DNA from: Lonicera japonica
Lineage: Eukaryota; Streptophyta; Magnoliopsida; Dipsacales; Caprifoliaceae
NCBI GenBank assembly: GCA_021464415.1
Contig: CM038464.1
Span: forward strand, 53,371,328-53,435,327
Length of the DNA: 64,000 nucleotides
Direction: 5' to 3'
Part shown: positions 1-11,499 of the stretch, in pieces
How the letters are laid out: each line of letters opens with the position of its first letter
How positions within the stretch are numbered: position 1 is the stretch's first letter
Translations under genes and position numbers: made by a program
Notes under the pieces: generated by a model
The model's input: only the letters and a program-made list of their open reading frames with translations
What the model was told of the DNA's origin: nothing
Database searches by the model: none

Positions 1-640
1 CTTTGCCACCACTGCCCACCGGAGTTCTAGCCACCATTGTTGTGCCTCCAACAAGGATAAGGAGCTCTGGCAAGAAATTTTATATAGTGAAAAAACAAAC
101 TTGCACTCAAATTTACGTCTTTAATTGTTTGCGGATTTAGTGCAAAAAATAAATTTGTACCAAAATTTATTCCTTAATATGTTTACGGATTTGGTGCAAA
201 AATATGTTTGTATTAAAATATATAACAATGGTTTTTGTGAATTTAGTGCAAAAATAATTTTGCACAAAAAATATATCATAGTTTGCTTGAGGATTTAGTG
301 CAAAAATAGATTTGCACTAAAATATGTATCATTTGTTACTTGTAGATTTAGTGCAAAAACTTATTTGTACTAAAATATGTATCATTAATTGATTGCAAAT
401 TTAGTGCAAAAACAAAATACACTAAAAATATATCATGAGTTGTTTGAGAATTTTGTGAAAAAAAAAAGAGCATCATTTCTTACTTGCGAATTTAGTACAA
501 AAACAAATTTGTACTAAAATACATATCATTAGTTGATTGCGAATTTAATATAAAAATATATTTACAATACCTATATTAGAACTCCTACATTAGAGTTCCA
601 GTGAAGTCATGACACTCATGATACAACCTACCCAAGAGTG
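1..640 (+). repeat. Array of ~58-bp palindromic units, copy 1
   Basis: From about 75 to 560 the sequence repeats a unit of roughly 55-60 bases built around TTTAGTGCAAAAA...TTTGCACTAAAA, followed by a spacer like ATATATCATTNGTTG. Each unit is an imperfect inverted repeat, so single strands could fold into a row of short hairpins. About eight units are visible, each diverged. The edges (TCCAACAAGGA...GGAGCTC at 50-75 and a stretch with GAACTCC/GAGTTCC near 575-605) reappear in inverted order at 5455-6081, so this is one copy of a dispersed element and not a purely local expansion. No coding capacity was seen. The family is not recognised. Confidence 0.7.
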
Positions 641-795
641 GGACAATAATTATGATTTAAGTTCCTTTTAAGGACTTATTTTGGCTAGGTCATATTCTAA
701 AGAAAGACCATCACACAGATGCAGAACCACTCATTACTATTATTACATCACATGCACGTCATACTCTTGTTGAAAGGCCCATAACTTTAATGCTA

Positions 796-3700
796 TCAAC
801 TCTCAACCCTTCTATCACCTTCGAGATAACTCAACAAATTATTCAGATAATGGTCTTGCTTATTACTATCACCTAGCACTCCCTTCATCTCATTAACCTT
901 GTCCCTATACACTCTCCCTTCTTCTTCCAGCATCACCAACCTCACCGACTCAGCCACTGAGTCACTCGTAAACGATCCGTCTAACTCATCTCTCGGTATT
1001 GAATACGCCATATTTTTCTCCTCCAAAAATGTAGCAATCATCCCTTGATCCCCTAAAAATGGCATGACAATTAGCGCTTTCCCAAATTGCACTGCCTCAA
1101 TTATAGAGCTATAACCTGAATGACTTAATAACGAACCCACCGAATCATGACTCAGTATCTTTAGCTGAGGTGCCCAAGTGGTGTGCACCACCCCACGGTC
1201 TCTAGTTCGCTCCTCGAACCCTTCGGGTAATACAGTCGACTCTATGTCAGAGGACCCGAGTTGGCTTTTATGAACCCAAAAGAATGGTAACTTGGATTTC
1301 TCTAACCCAAGAGCTAATTCAGCGAGTTCGGTTTGATTTGGTTTAGTCTCACTACCAAATGCTATAAACACCACTGACGCTTTGACTTTTTTGTCAAGCC
1401 AGGCTTTAATTTCAATCCATCTTCTGTCACAGTCGTCGTCAGCCGCGGTGGAGGGTAGCAAACCCACTGGAATCACCGGTTTTTGATAAAAATCTTCTAG
1501 TAATTTTAGCCACTCCGGTTCGAACTCTTCACAGCTTCTTATGGCCACGGCGTTGCAACCATTCACAGTGGCTGCGAATCGGTACATGGCGGAGACATTT
1601 CCTCCCCCGTCGCCGGCGATATCTTCAAACATACGCCGAACCTAAAAGAACAATTTTTAAGTTAACATATTCTTCAAACATACATACGCCGAATCTAAGA
1701 GAACAAATTTTAGGTTGACATATATATTTAACACAAAGCAATATCATTGTAATCTGGTGATTAAACAATGGTCACAATGAATTTTGATTACCATAAATTT
1801 TGTATTTAGCAAACATTATAACCTATGAAACACAGACACGGATATGGGTGTCGTACTCGGTACCGGTACGAGATACGGATACGGCAAATCTTAAAAAACT
1901 TAGACACGGGTACGACAAGGGACACGTTTAATAAATAAATATATTTATATAATAATATGCATTATGTAAACTCATATTCAAAGAACACTACAAACAAATA
2001 AAATTTAACATCACTTAAAATAAACAAGTCATATCCACAAGAAAACTCGACGACGATGATAGAGCCGTTGAGAAGAGAGGAGAGATGTAAGAATGGGTTT
2101 GAACGTGACCTAATTTTGTCGATTGATATTTGGGACATCTCATCTCTTAATAACTTAATATACTATTTATAAAATTAATAAAAAGACACCCAAAGTTCAT
2201 TGCATATTGTAAATTGACCCCTTAATTTTTATTTTTTCATCCTAGCCATGTCGGGTACCGTACCCGCACCCGTTTTAGCCGTGTCCAACAAAATTTAATA
2301 TTATTTTTATTGGACACCTCACGTGGCGTACTCGAGCCGTGTCCCACCCGTGTCCGTACCCGTACTCGAGTCGTGTCCAAACGGGTACCCCGAAAAAAAT
2401 GAAGTACCCGTGCTTCACAGATTATAACTAATACATAGCAGCCACAGTAAATAATTCAAATTTATTAGCTTTCTTCGAGTGATGAACCATAACAACTATT
2501 CATTCATTACACTTAACTATCTACTATCTAGATTTGTTGGCTCTCATCTCTGTGTTAACGGTTATCATGAACCTCCACTCTAACAATGGCAAAGTTAATT
2601 TGACAGCAAGAATATGCTTTGACTATGATACATAAGTTTTTCTTTGATATTTTATCATTTCTAAACAAAGTTGCAAAATAATAAGATACCTCAATTCAAA
2701 GTGACAAGTACAAAAATATAGCACCTTTTGCATTGTTTACAATAAGAGATTGAGCGATGTAGAAAATTTTCCGACTAAAGTGGACAAAAGTAAAAAAAAT
2801 TACTTATTAAACTTTTTTTTATTTTTTATTTTTTTCAAATCTATCTATATGTAAATATAGACCCATTTTAAAAAAAAAAATCTGTTATTAGTAGCTCCGG
2901 CACTGCACTCTGATTGATATCCGCATTAAAATAAGAGTGGTGATGTTGGCACCCCCAAAATCTCTTGAAAACACTCCTACTTTTCATTCGGTCCTCAACA
3001 ACCGAATAACGTATATAAACTTGCAAAAATTTGAAAAAATTTGAAAATGTCTTACTCGATTGTCAAGAACTGAATATATAGACCTATATTCGGTTCTCAA
3101 CAACCGAATAATAGACACTTTACTCGGTTGCAAATAATCGAATTAAAGTAGGAGTGTTACCAAATATTTTTAGATGCCAACATCACCACCCTAAAATAAT
3201 GAATGAATAGTTGTTGTGGCTACATCATTTTATGTATGCTCAAAGTGGCATCCCGTGATGGTTAAAAAATATATCAATATTTTATTTTATTTCATTTCAG
3301 ATATATTCGTTTCTTTACGGCTATTGTCACCTGATAATGCCGCATCCGGACCTCGGTTTTAAACGGGACCCACTTCGGCGCGACGGTAAAATCCTCCAGC
3401 CGGACACGGTAATCCTCGCCGGCTACCTGCATCTCCGGCGGTCCCACGAAAGCCAAACCGGAGGCCATAAAGATGCTGAAAAAAGCACTGCGGATTTCGA
3501 GCTCCTTAGCAATTGGACCCAACCAATAAGAAACGAAATCGAAAATAACCCAATCAGGGGAAGAGGATTTGAGGAACTGAGTAACGGGTTCTTTTAAGCA
3601 ATCGTAGGCGATTTTGAGGTACTTGACTTTCTTATAAGGCAAATCGGAGGTGGATTCTGCATTTTCCGGCAAGTTTTCGACCTGGGGTAGAGGGATTTTG

Positions 3701-3894
3701 ATGAAATCGATATTGGGTTTGAGATTTGAGGGGACTTTGGGGAGGCGGTTGATGTTATTTGGGGTGGAAATGAAGGAGATTTTGTGACCCTTTTGAGCTA
3801 TGAGTTTGGAGAGTTCTAAGAAGGGGATTATGTGACCAAAGGCTAGCCATGGAAACATTACTATGTGTAGCTTAGAGTTGGAATTGTCGGCCAT
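796..3894 (-). CDS. UGT91-like UDP-glycosyltransferase, two exons (apparently intact)
   Basis: Exon 1 is 3894-3331 (188 codons) and exon 2 is 1641-796 (281 codons plus TGA). The splice is in phase 0, with GT at 3330-3329 and AG at 1643-1642, giving about 469 residues, normal for plant family-1 GTs. Seen: N-terminal acceptor domain with the likely catalytic His21 (FPWLAFGHIIPF) and partner Asp119 (PDWVIFDF); C-terminal donor domain with IAFGSE near 281-286 and a 44-residue PSPG box at about 344-387, from WAPQ to GDQ. The box reads HSGYSS where HCGWNS is usual. The C-terminus ends in VES. Family knowledge: UGT91 enzymes are cytosolic and often add a sugar to an existing sugar of a flavonoid or terpenoid glycoside, using a UDP-sugar. 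Substrate here is unknown. The start codon is shared with the two other 5' copies. The intron is 1689 bp, enlarged by two TIR elements. No stop or frameshift seen. Confidence 0.9.
1815..2428. mobile_element. hAT-like non-autonomous TIR element in the UGT intron
   Basis: A perfect 8-bp duplication ATTATAAC lies at 1815-1822 and 2421-2428. The element between (1823-2420, 598 bp) has imperfect inverted ends, CTATGAAACACAGACAC and, reading inward from the other end, CTGTGAAGCACGGGTAC. Subterminal regions are rich in GTACCCG/CGGGTAC motifs on both sides. An 8-bp target duplication fits the hAT superfamily. No transposase is encoded. The paralogous intron in the right-hand gene (around 63251-63260) has the unoccupied site, which supports the ends chosen. 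Confidence 0.8.
2927..3199. mobile_element. hAT-like MITE in the UGT intron (257 bp plus TSD)
   Basis: The 8-bp duplication TAAAATAA is found at 2927-2934 and 3192-3199. The element 2935-3191 has 17-bp inverted ends, GAGTGGTGATGTTGGCA at the left and the complement of GGGTGGTGATGTTGGCA at the right. Inside are repeated ACCGAATA/TATTCGGT motifs that form further short palindromes (for example near 3085-3107). There is no ORF of note. It is absent from the equivalent intron position of the right-hand gene near 62940-62950. Confidence 0.8.
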
Positions 3895-3970
3895 TGATGG
3901 AGCTCAAAAAAATGCTCGATTTGTTTCAATCTGAGGTTGTGTTGTAGATTTAGTGAACACTCGTGTTGTG

Positions 3971-3983
3971 GGTTTATTTAGCC
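3971..3983 (-). promoter_or_regulatory. TATA-like box of the left UGT gene
   Basis: On the minus strand this reads GGCTAAATAAACC, about 80 bases before the start codon. The same motif at the same spacing lies before the right-hand gene at 62156-62168, and the sequence between box and ATG is nearly identical in both. The truncated middle copy keeps the leader but not this box. Position and conservation suggest a core promoter. The transcription start is not known. Confidence 0.5.
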
Positions 3984-4264
3984 TAATTCCGACAGGATAT
4001 TCGTTGTAGATTTTCTTCTTTTTTAAACGAGGGAAAACAAATAACATTAATCATTTGTTTGAGGATAACATATAAAATTCAAAATAAATATATAAAATGA
4101 ATTGAGCGCATGTGATGATCTCACGTTTAATTGTTTGAGTATATGTTTTCTATTACTTTCTATTTTACGTTAAAAAATTCTTTTGGCACAAAATAAGAAT
4201 TGATTTTATCTCATACTCCAATTTATTTTACTAACTTCTAGTATTAATTAATTAATTTTTTTAA

Positions 4265-4620
4265 CAAATTTGCATTAAAATATCTATCATTTGTTGTTTG
4301 CAAATTTAGTGTAAAAACAGATTTTCACTAAAATATATATCATTAGTTACTTGCAATTTAGTACAAAAACATATTTGCAATACTTACGTTCGAGCTCCGG
4401 TGAGGTCATGATAATCCGACAATGATTGCTAGAGTTCCAAAGGGGGATAGTGGTGGTCGTGGTGGCCAGTAGTGACTAATTTATTTTTAATAAAAAAAAA
4501 TAAAAGAAATGGATGATGGGTAATTAGGTAAAGAAAAATGAGTGTTACTATTTTAGAATTAAAATGTAAGGTATCATTCACTTTAATATAATTATAAAAG
4601 AAGCCATTTTAACCCATTGC
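4265..4620 (+). repeat. Partial copy of the palindromic-unit element
   Basis: About two ~58-bp units (4265-4380) are followed by the element's other end: a GAGCTCCGG/GAGTTCC stretch, a GTGGTGGTCGTGGTGG run near 4450-4470, an A-rich tract, and a tail ending AACCCATTGC at 4620. The same order appears on the opposite strand in 6081-5330. This copy has lost most of its unit array. Confidence 0.6.
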
Positions 4621-5329
4621 ATCATTCTACAAATTCTCTTTCTGGTAGAATTTATTTCCTACACACTAATTCACCCGCCAAATTGTCTCCATACATACTT
4701 GAGTTTTACCAAATTCTATGACTCCCTAAATAAGTGAAATTGTAATTCATATCATTTTCAAAATTATATGTATAGGACATCTAAACATGAAAAATTACAA
4801 TTAAAAGAATTTTAAATAATAAAATTTTAAATTCTATCATTTACAAATTTTTTTGAATTTTTGAATTACCTCATCCAAACACTTAACAAACTGAGAGAGT
4901 TCCTTCTGCTGATTTTTGTTGAAATCGACAAGAGTGAAAATATGAGAGGATAAGAGAGTGGAATCAAGCTGTAGCCTATACATGTAAGATATTGTAACAG
5001 GTGTACACATTAAAGATTTAAAGTATTTATATATATCGATTACTTCAATCATACTCGGGTTTTAACTTTTCAAGATCGAGAACCGGAACGAACTCTGATG
5101 GTTCACAACTATACAAATCAAACTGTAAAAAGGAGAAAGACCAACAAAAACTCAGTGGTCCGGTCTGGTTGGATCGGTCCAATCAGTCTAGTCGGGTTTT
5201 TTTTCACATCTTTAATCCTTAATTAGATAATCTTCTTTACCATTATTTTTTAATTGTTTTCTTTTCTACTCTGACTTTTTCCTTTATACTAAGTTTTCTA
5301 TTTCTTTTGAGGCAATGGGTTTCTTGCAT
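4621..5329. other. AT-rich spacer between inverted repeat copies, no gene seen
   Basis: This 0.7-kb stretch separates two oppositely oriented copies of the palindromic-unit element, whose inner ends (AACCCATTGC at 4620 and GCAATGGG near 5325) face each other. It is AT-rich, with no recognisable coding sequence, TIRs or RNA gene. Confidence 0.4.
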
Positions 5330-6081
5330 AATTATATTAAAGAAAATGACACCTTCAATTTTTATTTTAAAATAAGGACACTTATTTTTTTTTACCTAAA
5401 ATACGCTTCAACAATTTATTTTATTTTTTCTTAAAAATAAATTAGTCACTTGCGACCACCACCACCATCACCATCCCCCTTTAGGACTCCGATAATCATT
5501 ACCGGAGCGTCATGATCTCACTAGAACTCCAACATAAGTACTCCAAACATGTTTTTGCACTAAATTTTGCAAGCAATTAAAGATACATATTTTATTGCAA
5601 ACCTATTTTTGCATCAAATTCGGAAGCAACAAATGATATACATATTTTAGTATAAATTTGTTTTTGCACTAAATTCTCAAACAACTCATGATATATTCTT
5701 AGTGCAAAACTGCTTTTGCACTAAATCTACAATCAATTAATGATACATATTTTAGTGCAAATATTTATTTGTACTAAATCCACAAGCAACATTGATACTT
5801 ATTTTAGTACTGTAAATCTATTTTTGCACTAAATCCTCAAGCAACCTATGATATATTTTTGTACAAAACTGCTTTTGCACTAAATTAGCAAAAAATTAAT
5901 GTTATAGTTTGTAATACAAATATATTTTTGCACCAAATCCGTAAAAAAATTAAGATATAAATTTTGGTACAAATTCATTTTTGCACTAAATTTGCAAGCA
6001 ATTAAAAGAAGTAAATTTGAGTGCAAATTTGTTTTTCCACAACATAAAATTTCTCGCTGGAGCTCCCGTGTCCTTGTTGGA
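5330..6081 (-). repeat. Palindromic-unit element, inverted copy
   Basis: This is the reverse-complement counterpart of 1-640, extended by the tail seen at 4380-4620. The TAGTGCAAA/TTTGCACTA units run from about 5550 to 6040, roughly eight diverged copies. The right end (GGAGCTCC...TCCTTGTTGGA) is cut off at 6081, where an LTR begins, so the LTR element inserted into or recombined with this repeat. Confidence 0.65.
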
Positions 6082-7708
6082 TGTGAGAATCCCGACGGGA
6101 CCACCCCCCCCCATGCCGTTCGGTGCGTGGCTCGGTTTGCAATGGTTTTAGAGTCGCCATTACGTTTTACGAAAAACAGACAAAAGTGTGTTTTTGTACC
6201 CTTTTGGGGTATAACGCAATCTGCGCAACCAGATTGGGTTCGAGAACCACGTTACGACGTGGGAAAGTGTTAGGCATCCACGTCGTCCTTTCGGCTTCTA
6301 AATAGGCATGCTTGACTATCATTTTTTTAATCTTTTCCTATTATTTTTGGCCTAAATATTATATTTACGGGTTATTAGATATCCATCAAATAATACTACT
6401 GTTTTCGGATGCAAAAATGGCCTCTTAGATAGAAAGCCAGTACGGTTAATCTAATTAACCGTACGGTCAATTTGGCATCTATCATATTTCTCTAGTTTGT
6501 ATGAAACAAAACATGTGCAAGCATTTGTAGGCATGTAGGGGAGGTTTTTTGGGATCGTACTGATATATTCTACACATAATTAATGGGGGAATGATTAAAT
6601 AGAAAGCAATTTAGGCATGCTTTGACAGTTTATACAATTTATATACATGATATGAATAATTATATACATATATGCTTTATTTGCAAGATATCTACATCGT
6701 ATTAAAATTTAGATGATACCTTCGCGAATATAGAACTTTGTTTCAGAAGAATATATATGTGTTACAAGCTTTGGTTCGTCGATCAATCCGAATACAAACA
6801 CTATAAACGAATTATGGAGTTTTTACTCACGTACATATTCTATTGCAGTGTTTTCTCTCTCTACAATAAGATTTTGCTAGTCTAGAAATAAAGATAAAAT
6901 AAAAATTCAAGTTTTTCCCTCTTCTTTGCCTTTGTAGTGGGCGTTTTTGCCCAATAAATTGCAAACCCTTGTTGAGAAGTTGGCTCTGACTTATATAGCA
7001 CTTGATTTAGCCTTCAGTGCCCGATTACCCGTACGGAGGATCAGATTTCCCATACGGGCTATCCGATAAGCCGTTTTGATTGCCACATAACCCATTTCGG
7101 GTGCAAAATTAAATATTTCGCACGGACTTTGGGATTGCCTGTACGGTCAATGGGATTAACTGTATGATCAATTGATTTTTAATCGTTTGATTAAACTAAT
7201 TTTTGGATATGTTGTTCCTCAAGATGTTATCTACTTGCTGTCAAAATTTGATTACGATCGGAGGTCGAGAAGGCCTATTTCCCATATGGTAAATGTGGTT
7301 CTAACTGTTGGATGAAGATGATTTTTGGATATGTTGTTCCTCGAGATGTTATGTATGTTATGTTCAAATTTAAAGGCGATCGGAGTTCGGGAAGGAATCA
7401 ATTTGAATATTTGACTACACTTGGTCAAGATTATGAACTTATAAAGACCCCGTACAGTCTTTAGGGATCCCACCGTTGGATCAAGTTTTATTTTTGATAT
7501 AATGTTTCCCAAGATGTCTTGTAGCTTTTCTCCAAATTTGAGAATGATCGCAGTTTAAAAAGGCCTCCATCTTTTTGTTTGATCAGTGTGAGGCTCATCT
7601 ATATAAGCCCATGATGATCTTTAACCTTGCATTAGGCAAATCCAATTTTGTTTTATCGGAAAGTAAGTCACGTCTTGTCTGGAAGAGTCGCAAAATGGGG
7701 TGTCTACA
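6082..7708 (-). mobile_element. LTR of a Gypsy-type element (E), 1.63 kb
   Basis: On the minus strand it begins TGTAGACACCCCATTTTG (7708) and ends GGGATTCTCACA (6082), a TG...CA pair. The whole length matches the solo LTR at 35736-37371 in the opposite orientation, including a shared block where pseudo-genic CGTACGG motifs recur. Flanking pentamers (TTGGA and GAAGC) do not match, so it is probably the 3' LTR of a longer element whose internal part lies at 7709 and beyond. The purine-rich AAGGGGCTTC just before its start on the minus strand could be the polypurine tract. LTRs starting TGTAGACACC occur in plant Tat-type Gypsy elements; that assignment is inference. Confidence 0.75.
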
Positions 7709-8029
7709 GAAGCCCCTTGGCGTTTGTACATTTTGAAAAATTATGCAACGTCGTGAAAATGAAAATTTAGGTGAGATTCGCATTTTACGATTCTTTGTTT
7801 ATTGAACTGCTACTAGAACCCCCTGAATGTCGTTTGAATGTTTTTGAAGGCCGATTCATCCATAGGCCGATTGTGATATAGTGTAATAGTTGTAAAATTA
7901 CGTAATTACCCCTGAAAGGCAAGTTAGTAGAAAGAACAAATTAAATACAATGATAATAACAATAATAAAAATGGCTTAGCACTTAAGTAGCCAAAAGATT
8001 TGCCATTTAGGCAGGAAAAATGAGGTTTT

Positions 8030-8966
8030 ACCACTTAGGTAGACAGAAGATTTTGCCATTTCGGTTGATAGTAGTCTTGCCATTTCGGGAGACGGAGTTT
8101 GCCTTGCTATTTCGGGAGACGGGGGGTGTCTTACTATTTCGAAAAATTGTTCGTCTTGCTTTTTTGGGAGACTAGATTATTCGTCTTACCTCTTCGGGAG
8201 ACTAGTTGCTTGTTTGCATTTTCGAGAGACTAAGTGTTTGTCTTACCTTTTCAGAAGACTAGATTTGTTTGTCTTGCCTTTTTGAGAGAATGTTTTGCCA
8301 CTTCAAAAGACGGGGTGCCTTGCCATTTTAAGAGACGAGTTGCCTTGCCATTTCGGAAGACTGTGATTGGTTCGTCTTGCCTTTTTGAGAGACTTGGTTG
8401 TTCGTCTTACCTTTCGGGAGATTGGGTTGTTAGTCTTGCCTCTTCTAGAGACTGGATGTTTGTTTTGCCTTTTTGGGAGAATGTTTTGTCTTGCCATTTT
8501 GGGAAATGGGTTGTCTTTCCATTTTGGGAGACTGTGATTGGTTCATCTTGCTTTTTTGAAAGTCTAAGTGTTTGTTTTGCCTTTTCGGGAGACTTATTGT
8601 TTTGCCACTTTAGGAGACGGTGATGTCTTGCCATTTTGGGAGACTGTAATTATTTTTTCTTGCCTCTTCGGGAGAGTAAGTGTTAGTCTTGCCTTTTCGG
8701 GAGACTGGATGGTTGTCTTTCCATTTCGAGAGAATGTGATTGGTTCATCTTGCCTTTTATGAAGACTAAGTGTTCGTCTTGCCTTTTCGAGAGACTTGTT
8801 GTCTTGCCACTTCGGGAGACGGTGATGTCTTGCCATTTTAGGAGACTGTAATTAGTTTGTCCTTCCTTCTAGGGAGACTGGGTATTCGTCTTGCCTTTTC
8901 GGGAGATTGTGTGTTCTTCTTGCCTTTTTGGGGGACTAGTTGTCTTGCCTTTTTGGGAAACGGGCT
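8030..8966. repeat. Tandem array 1: ~35-45-bp units with TTCGGGAGACT
   Basis: The core TTGCC(A/T)TTTCGGGAGACTGG is repeated about 25 times with variable linkers such as TTGTTCGTC and GTGATTGGTTCGTC. Spacing differs between neighbours, so it has a higher-order structure of several unit types. The overlapping open frames on both strands are by-products of the repeat, not genes. Confidence 0.8.
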
Positions 8967-9455
8967 GAAAAAAATACTAAAATGTTCCTGTTCGATTTGA
9001 AAAATTACTAAAATACCCCTGAAATACAATGTTAGCATAAAATGGCTACCTACTCGGTAAAAATTATTAAAATGCCCCTAAAAGACAATGTTATTATGAA
9101 AATGGCTACCTATTCGATAAAAATGACTAAAATGCCCCTGAAGGACAACTTTAGCATAAAATGGCTACATGTTCGGTAAAAATATTAAAATGCCTCTAAA
9201 AAATAATGTTAACATAAAATGACTACCTGTTCGGTAAAAATTACTAAAATGCCCCTGAAAGACAATGTTAGTATGAAATGGCTACCTGTTCGATAAAAAA
9301 TACTAAAATGCCCCTGAAAGATAATATTAGTATAAAATGGCTACCTGTTCGGTAAAAATTGCTAAAATGCCCCTAAAAGATAATATTAGTATAAAGTGGC
9401 TACTTTGTTCAGTAGAAAATTACTAAAATGCCCCTGAAAGACAATGTTAGCAAAC
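8967..9455. repeat. Tandem array 2: ~60-bp units
   Basis: About eight copies of a ~60-base unit carrying CTACCTGTTCGGTAAAAAT, TACTAAAATGCCCCTGAAAG and ACAATGTTAGTATAAAATGG in that order. A single diverged unit also occurs earlier, around 7895-7975 (ATTACCCCTGAAAGGCAAGTTAG), before array 1, which ties the arrays together as one region. Confidence 0.8.
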
Positions 9456-9889
9456 ATGGATGTATGATTTTACCTTTTCTTCAGTGGATGAACATATAAG
9501 TTATCTTTGAAAGGCAGTGTTAGTTAATTCACTTAACATGTGCATATTACATGATTCTTAAGACGATTTGTCATGTGTTACAGGAGGATGGGGTTATAGG
9601 CCACGATGTGGCGATTGAGCCTGGTACAGTGTTTGACTTGCACATTAATTGGTGATTAAGCCCGGTGCAGTGTCTGACTCGCGAGGTACGGTATCGAAGT
9701 CAAAGGCAATATTTGAGCCTCCATGATGTAACCTTTTGCGATGCTTTCTAAGAGTTTCAATTGAAGGATTCTCTTATTTGTTGTCTAAATTAACTGTGAT
9801 TGTCTTGAATTCAAATGATGTTCTATTTCCTGCAAAAGATGTTAGAAAGAGGGTGTTGGAGCCCGGCTGGGGCTCCATAACTTGTAAAA

Positions 9890-11190
9890 GTTATTAAAAA
9901 CGAGGGCGATAGAGCCTAATGCGGTGTGCGACATGTAACAAGTGTATGAATAAGGGCGATTGAGCCCGATTTGGTGTTCCGACATGCAAACAAAGAATGA
10001 ATGGGGCGATTGAGTCTAGTTTGGTGTTTTGGCACTAAAACGATGTAAGTATGAAGGCGATGGAGCCCGGTTAGGTGCTTTGGCATGCAATCGATGTATG
10101 GATGGAGTGATGGAGCCCGGTTTGGTGCTTTGGCACTCAACCGATGTATGGATGGAGCGATGGAGCCTGATTTGGTATTTTGGTATGCAAATGAAGAATG
10201 AATGAGGTGATTGAGCCCGGATTGGTGCTTTGACACGCAACCGATGAATGAATGGGGCGATTGAGCCCGGTTTGGTGTTTTGGCACACAAATAATGAATA
10301 ATTAGGGTAATGGATCCTGGTTTGGTGCTTTGACAAACAAACAAAGAATGAATGGAGCGATAGAGCCCGGTTTGATACTTTAGCATGCAACCGATGTATG
10401 GATGGAGTGATGGAGCCCAGTTTGGTGCTTTGGCACTCAAACGAAGAAAGGATGAGGCAATTGAGCCCGGTTTGGTTCTTTGACACATAAATGAATAATG
10501 AATGGGGCGGTAGCACTTGGTTTGGTGCGTTGGTGCTTCGGCACACAAACAAAGAATGAATGGGGGGATAGAGCTCGGTTTGGTGCTTTGGCCCACAAAC
10601 GAAGAATATATGGGGGGATAATGCCCGTTTGGTGCTTTGGCTTGCAAACGAAGAATGGATGAGACGATTGAGCTCGGTTTGCTACTTAGACATGTAAATG
10701 AAGAATGAATGGGGCGATAGCGCCCGATTTGGTGTTTAGGCATGCAAAAGAAAAATGGATAGGGTTGTATAGCATGGTTTAGTGCTTTGGCAAGCAAACG
10801 GAGAATGAATGGGGCGATGGAGCTCGGTTTGGTGTTTTGACATGCAAACGAAGAATGGATGAGGCGATATAGCCCGGTTTGGTGCTTTGACATGTTAACG
10901 AATAATGGATGAGGCGATATAGCCCGGTTTGGTGCTTTGACATGTAAACGAAGAATGGATGAGGCGATTGAGCACAGTTTGGTATTTTTACACGCAAACG
11001 AAGAATGAATGGGGCAGTAGCACCCGATTTGGTGTTTAGGCACGTAAACAAAGAATGGATGGGGGTGATAGAGCCCAGTTTAATACTTTGGCACACAAAG
11101 AAAAAATGAATAGGGCGATGGAGCCCGGTTTGGTGTTTTGACATGCAAACGATAAATGAATGGGGCATTGGAGCCCTATTTAGTCTTTCA
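9890..11190. repeat. Tandem array 3: ~51-bp units
   Basis: Roughly 25 copies of a 50-51-base unit: GGGCGATAGAGCCCGG, TTTGGTGCTTTGGCACACAA, ACGAAGAATGAAT. The period is close to 17 codons, and most units lack stops on the minus strand, so long repetitive open frames (up to 375 codons, 11043-9916) appear. These read as a 17-residue repeat around IHSSF(A/V)CQSTKPGSIA. There is no initiating context, domain or codon signal, and I treat them as by-products. Confidence 0.8.
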
Positions 11191-11200
11191 ACTTATTTTT

Positions 11201-11499
11201 CATTTTCTCACCTAAATTAGTTAAAAAAATTTATATATATATATATAGCTATCAAACGGAGCCTATATTGTCTATTCTTTTATTTTTATAGTCTTGCATG
11301 TTTGTGTACGGAAGTATAGAGTCAAAAAAGGAAGGGAAAGCTAGGTTCAAAAAAAGTATACAAGTTTATCCTTAAAAGTTATGCCTTTTATGTTTAAGAG
11401 ATTGGGATGAAAAAAGTGCCCAATTGCTTAAGTCAATATAGGAATAATAGTGCGTACATATTTTGGCAATCAAAATTTTTTATGTTATGTAATTATTAT
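11201..11499. other. Unassigned AT-rich stretch
   Basis: The sequence lies between the end of the 51-bp array and a short LTR. No repeat, TIR or coding similarity was recognised. It may be the remaining internal part of element E or the host target of the next element. Confidence 0.3.

Larger units (their letters stand above)
7709..11200 (-). mobile_element. Probable non-coding internal region of element E with tandem arrays
   Basis: This stretch adjoins the LTR at 6082-7708 on its upstream (minus-strand) side. It holds no gag or pol homology. Three unrelated tandem arrays fill most of it (8030-8966, 8970-9450, 9890-11190). Plant Tat/Ogre-type elements are known to carry a variable 3' untranslated region in which tandem repeats arise. 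The order array-array-array-LTR fits that. The far end near 11200 is not defined by a second LTR. Between 9450 and 9890 only unique sequence with scattered GAGCCCGG-like beginnings of the third array is seen. Confidence 0.5.

Noticed and set aside
3337..3597. 86-codon plus-strand frame, with a twin at 62542-62802 on the other strand
   Set aside because: Both are antisense shadows of UGT exon 1. Their mutual similarity follows from the similarity of the genes.
6082..7708. Solo LTR with its own target duplication
   Set aside because: Flanking pentamers TTGGA and GAAGC do not match, so it is better read as the 3' LTR of a longer element.
8234..9038. Several overlapping 60-130-codon frames rich in Phe/Leu or Lys/Gln
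   Set aside because: All lie in tandem array 1 and repeat its unit; no independent coding signal.
9890..11190. CRISPR-like regular repeats
   Set aside because: Contiguous diverged tandem units without spacers, in a plant genome context.
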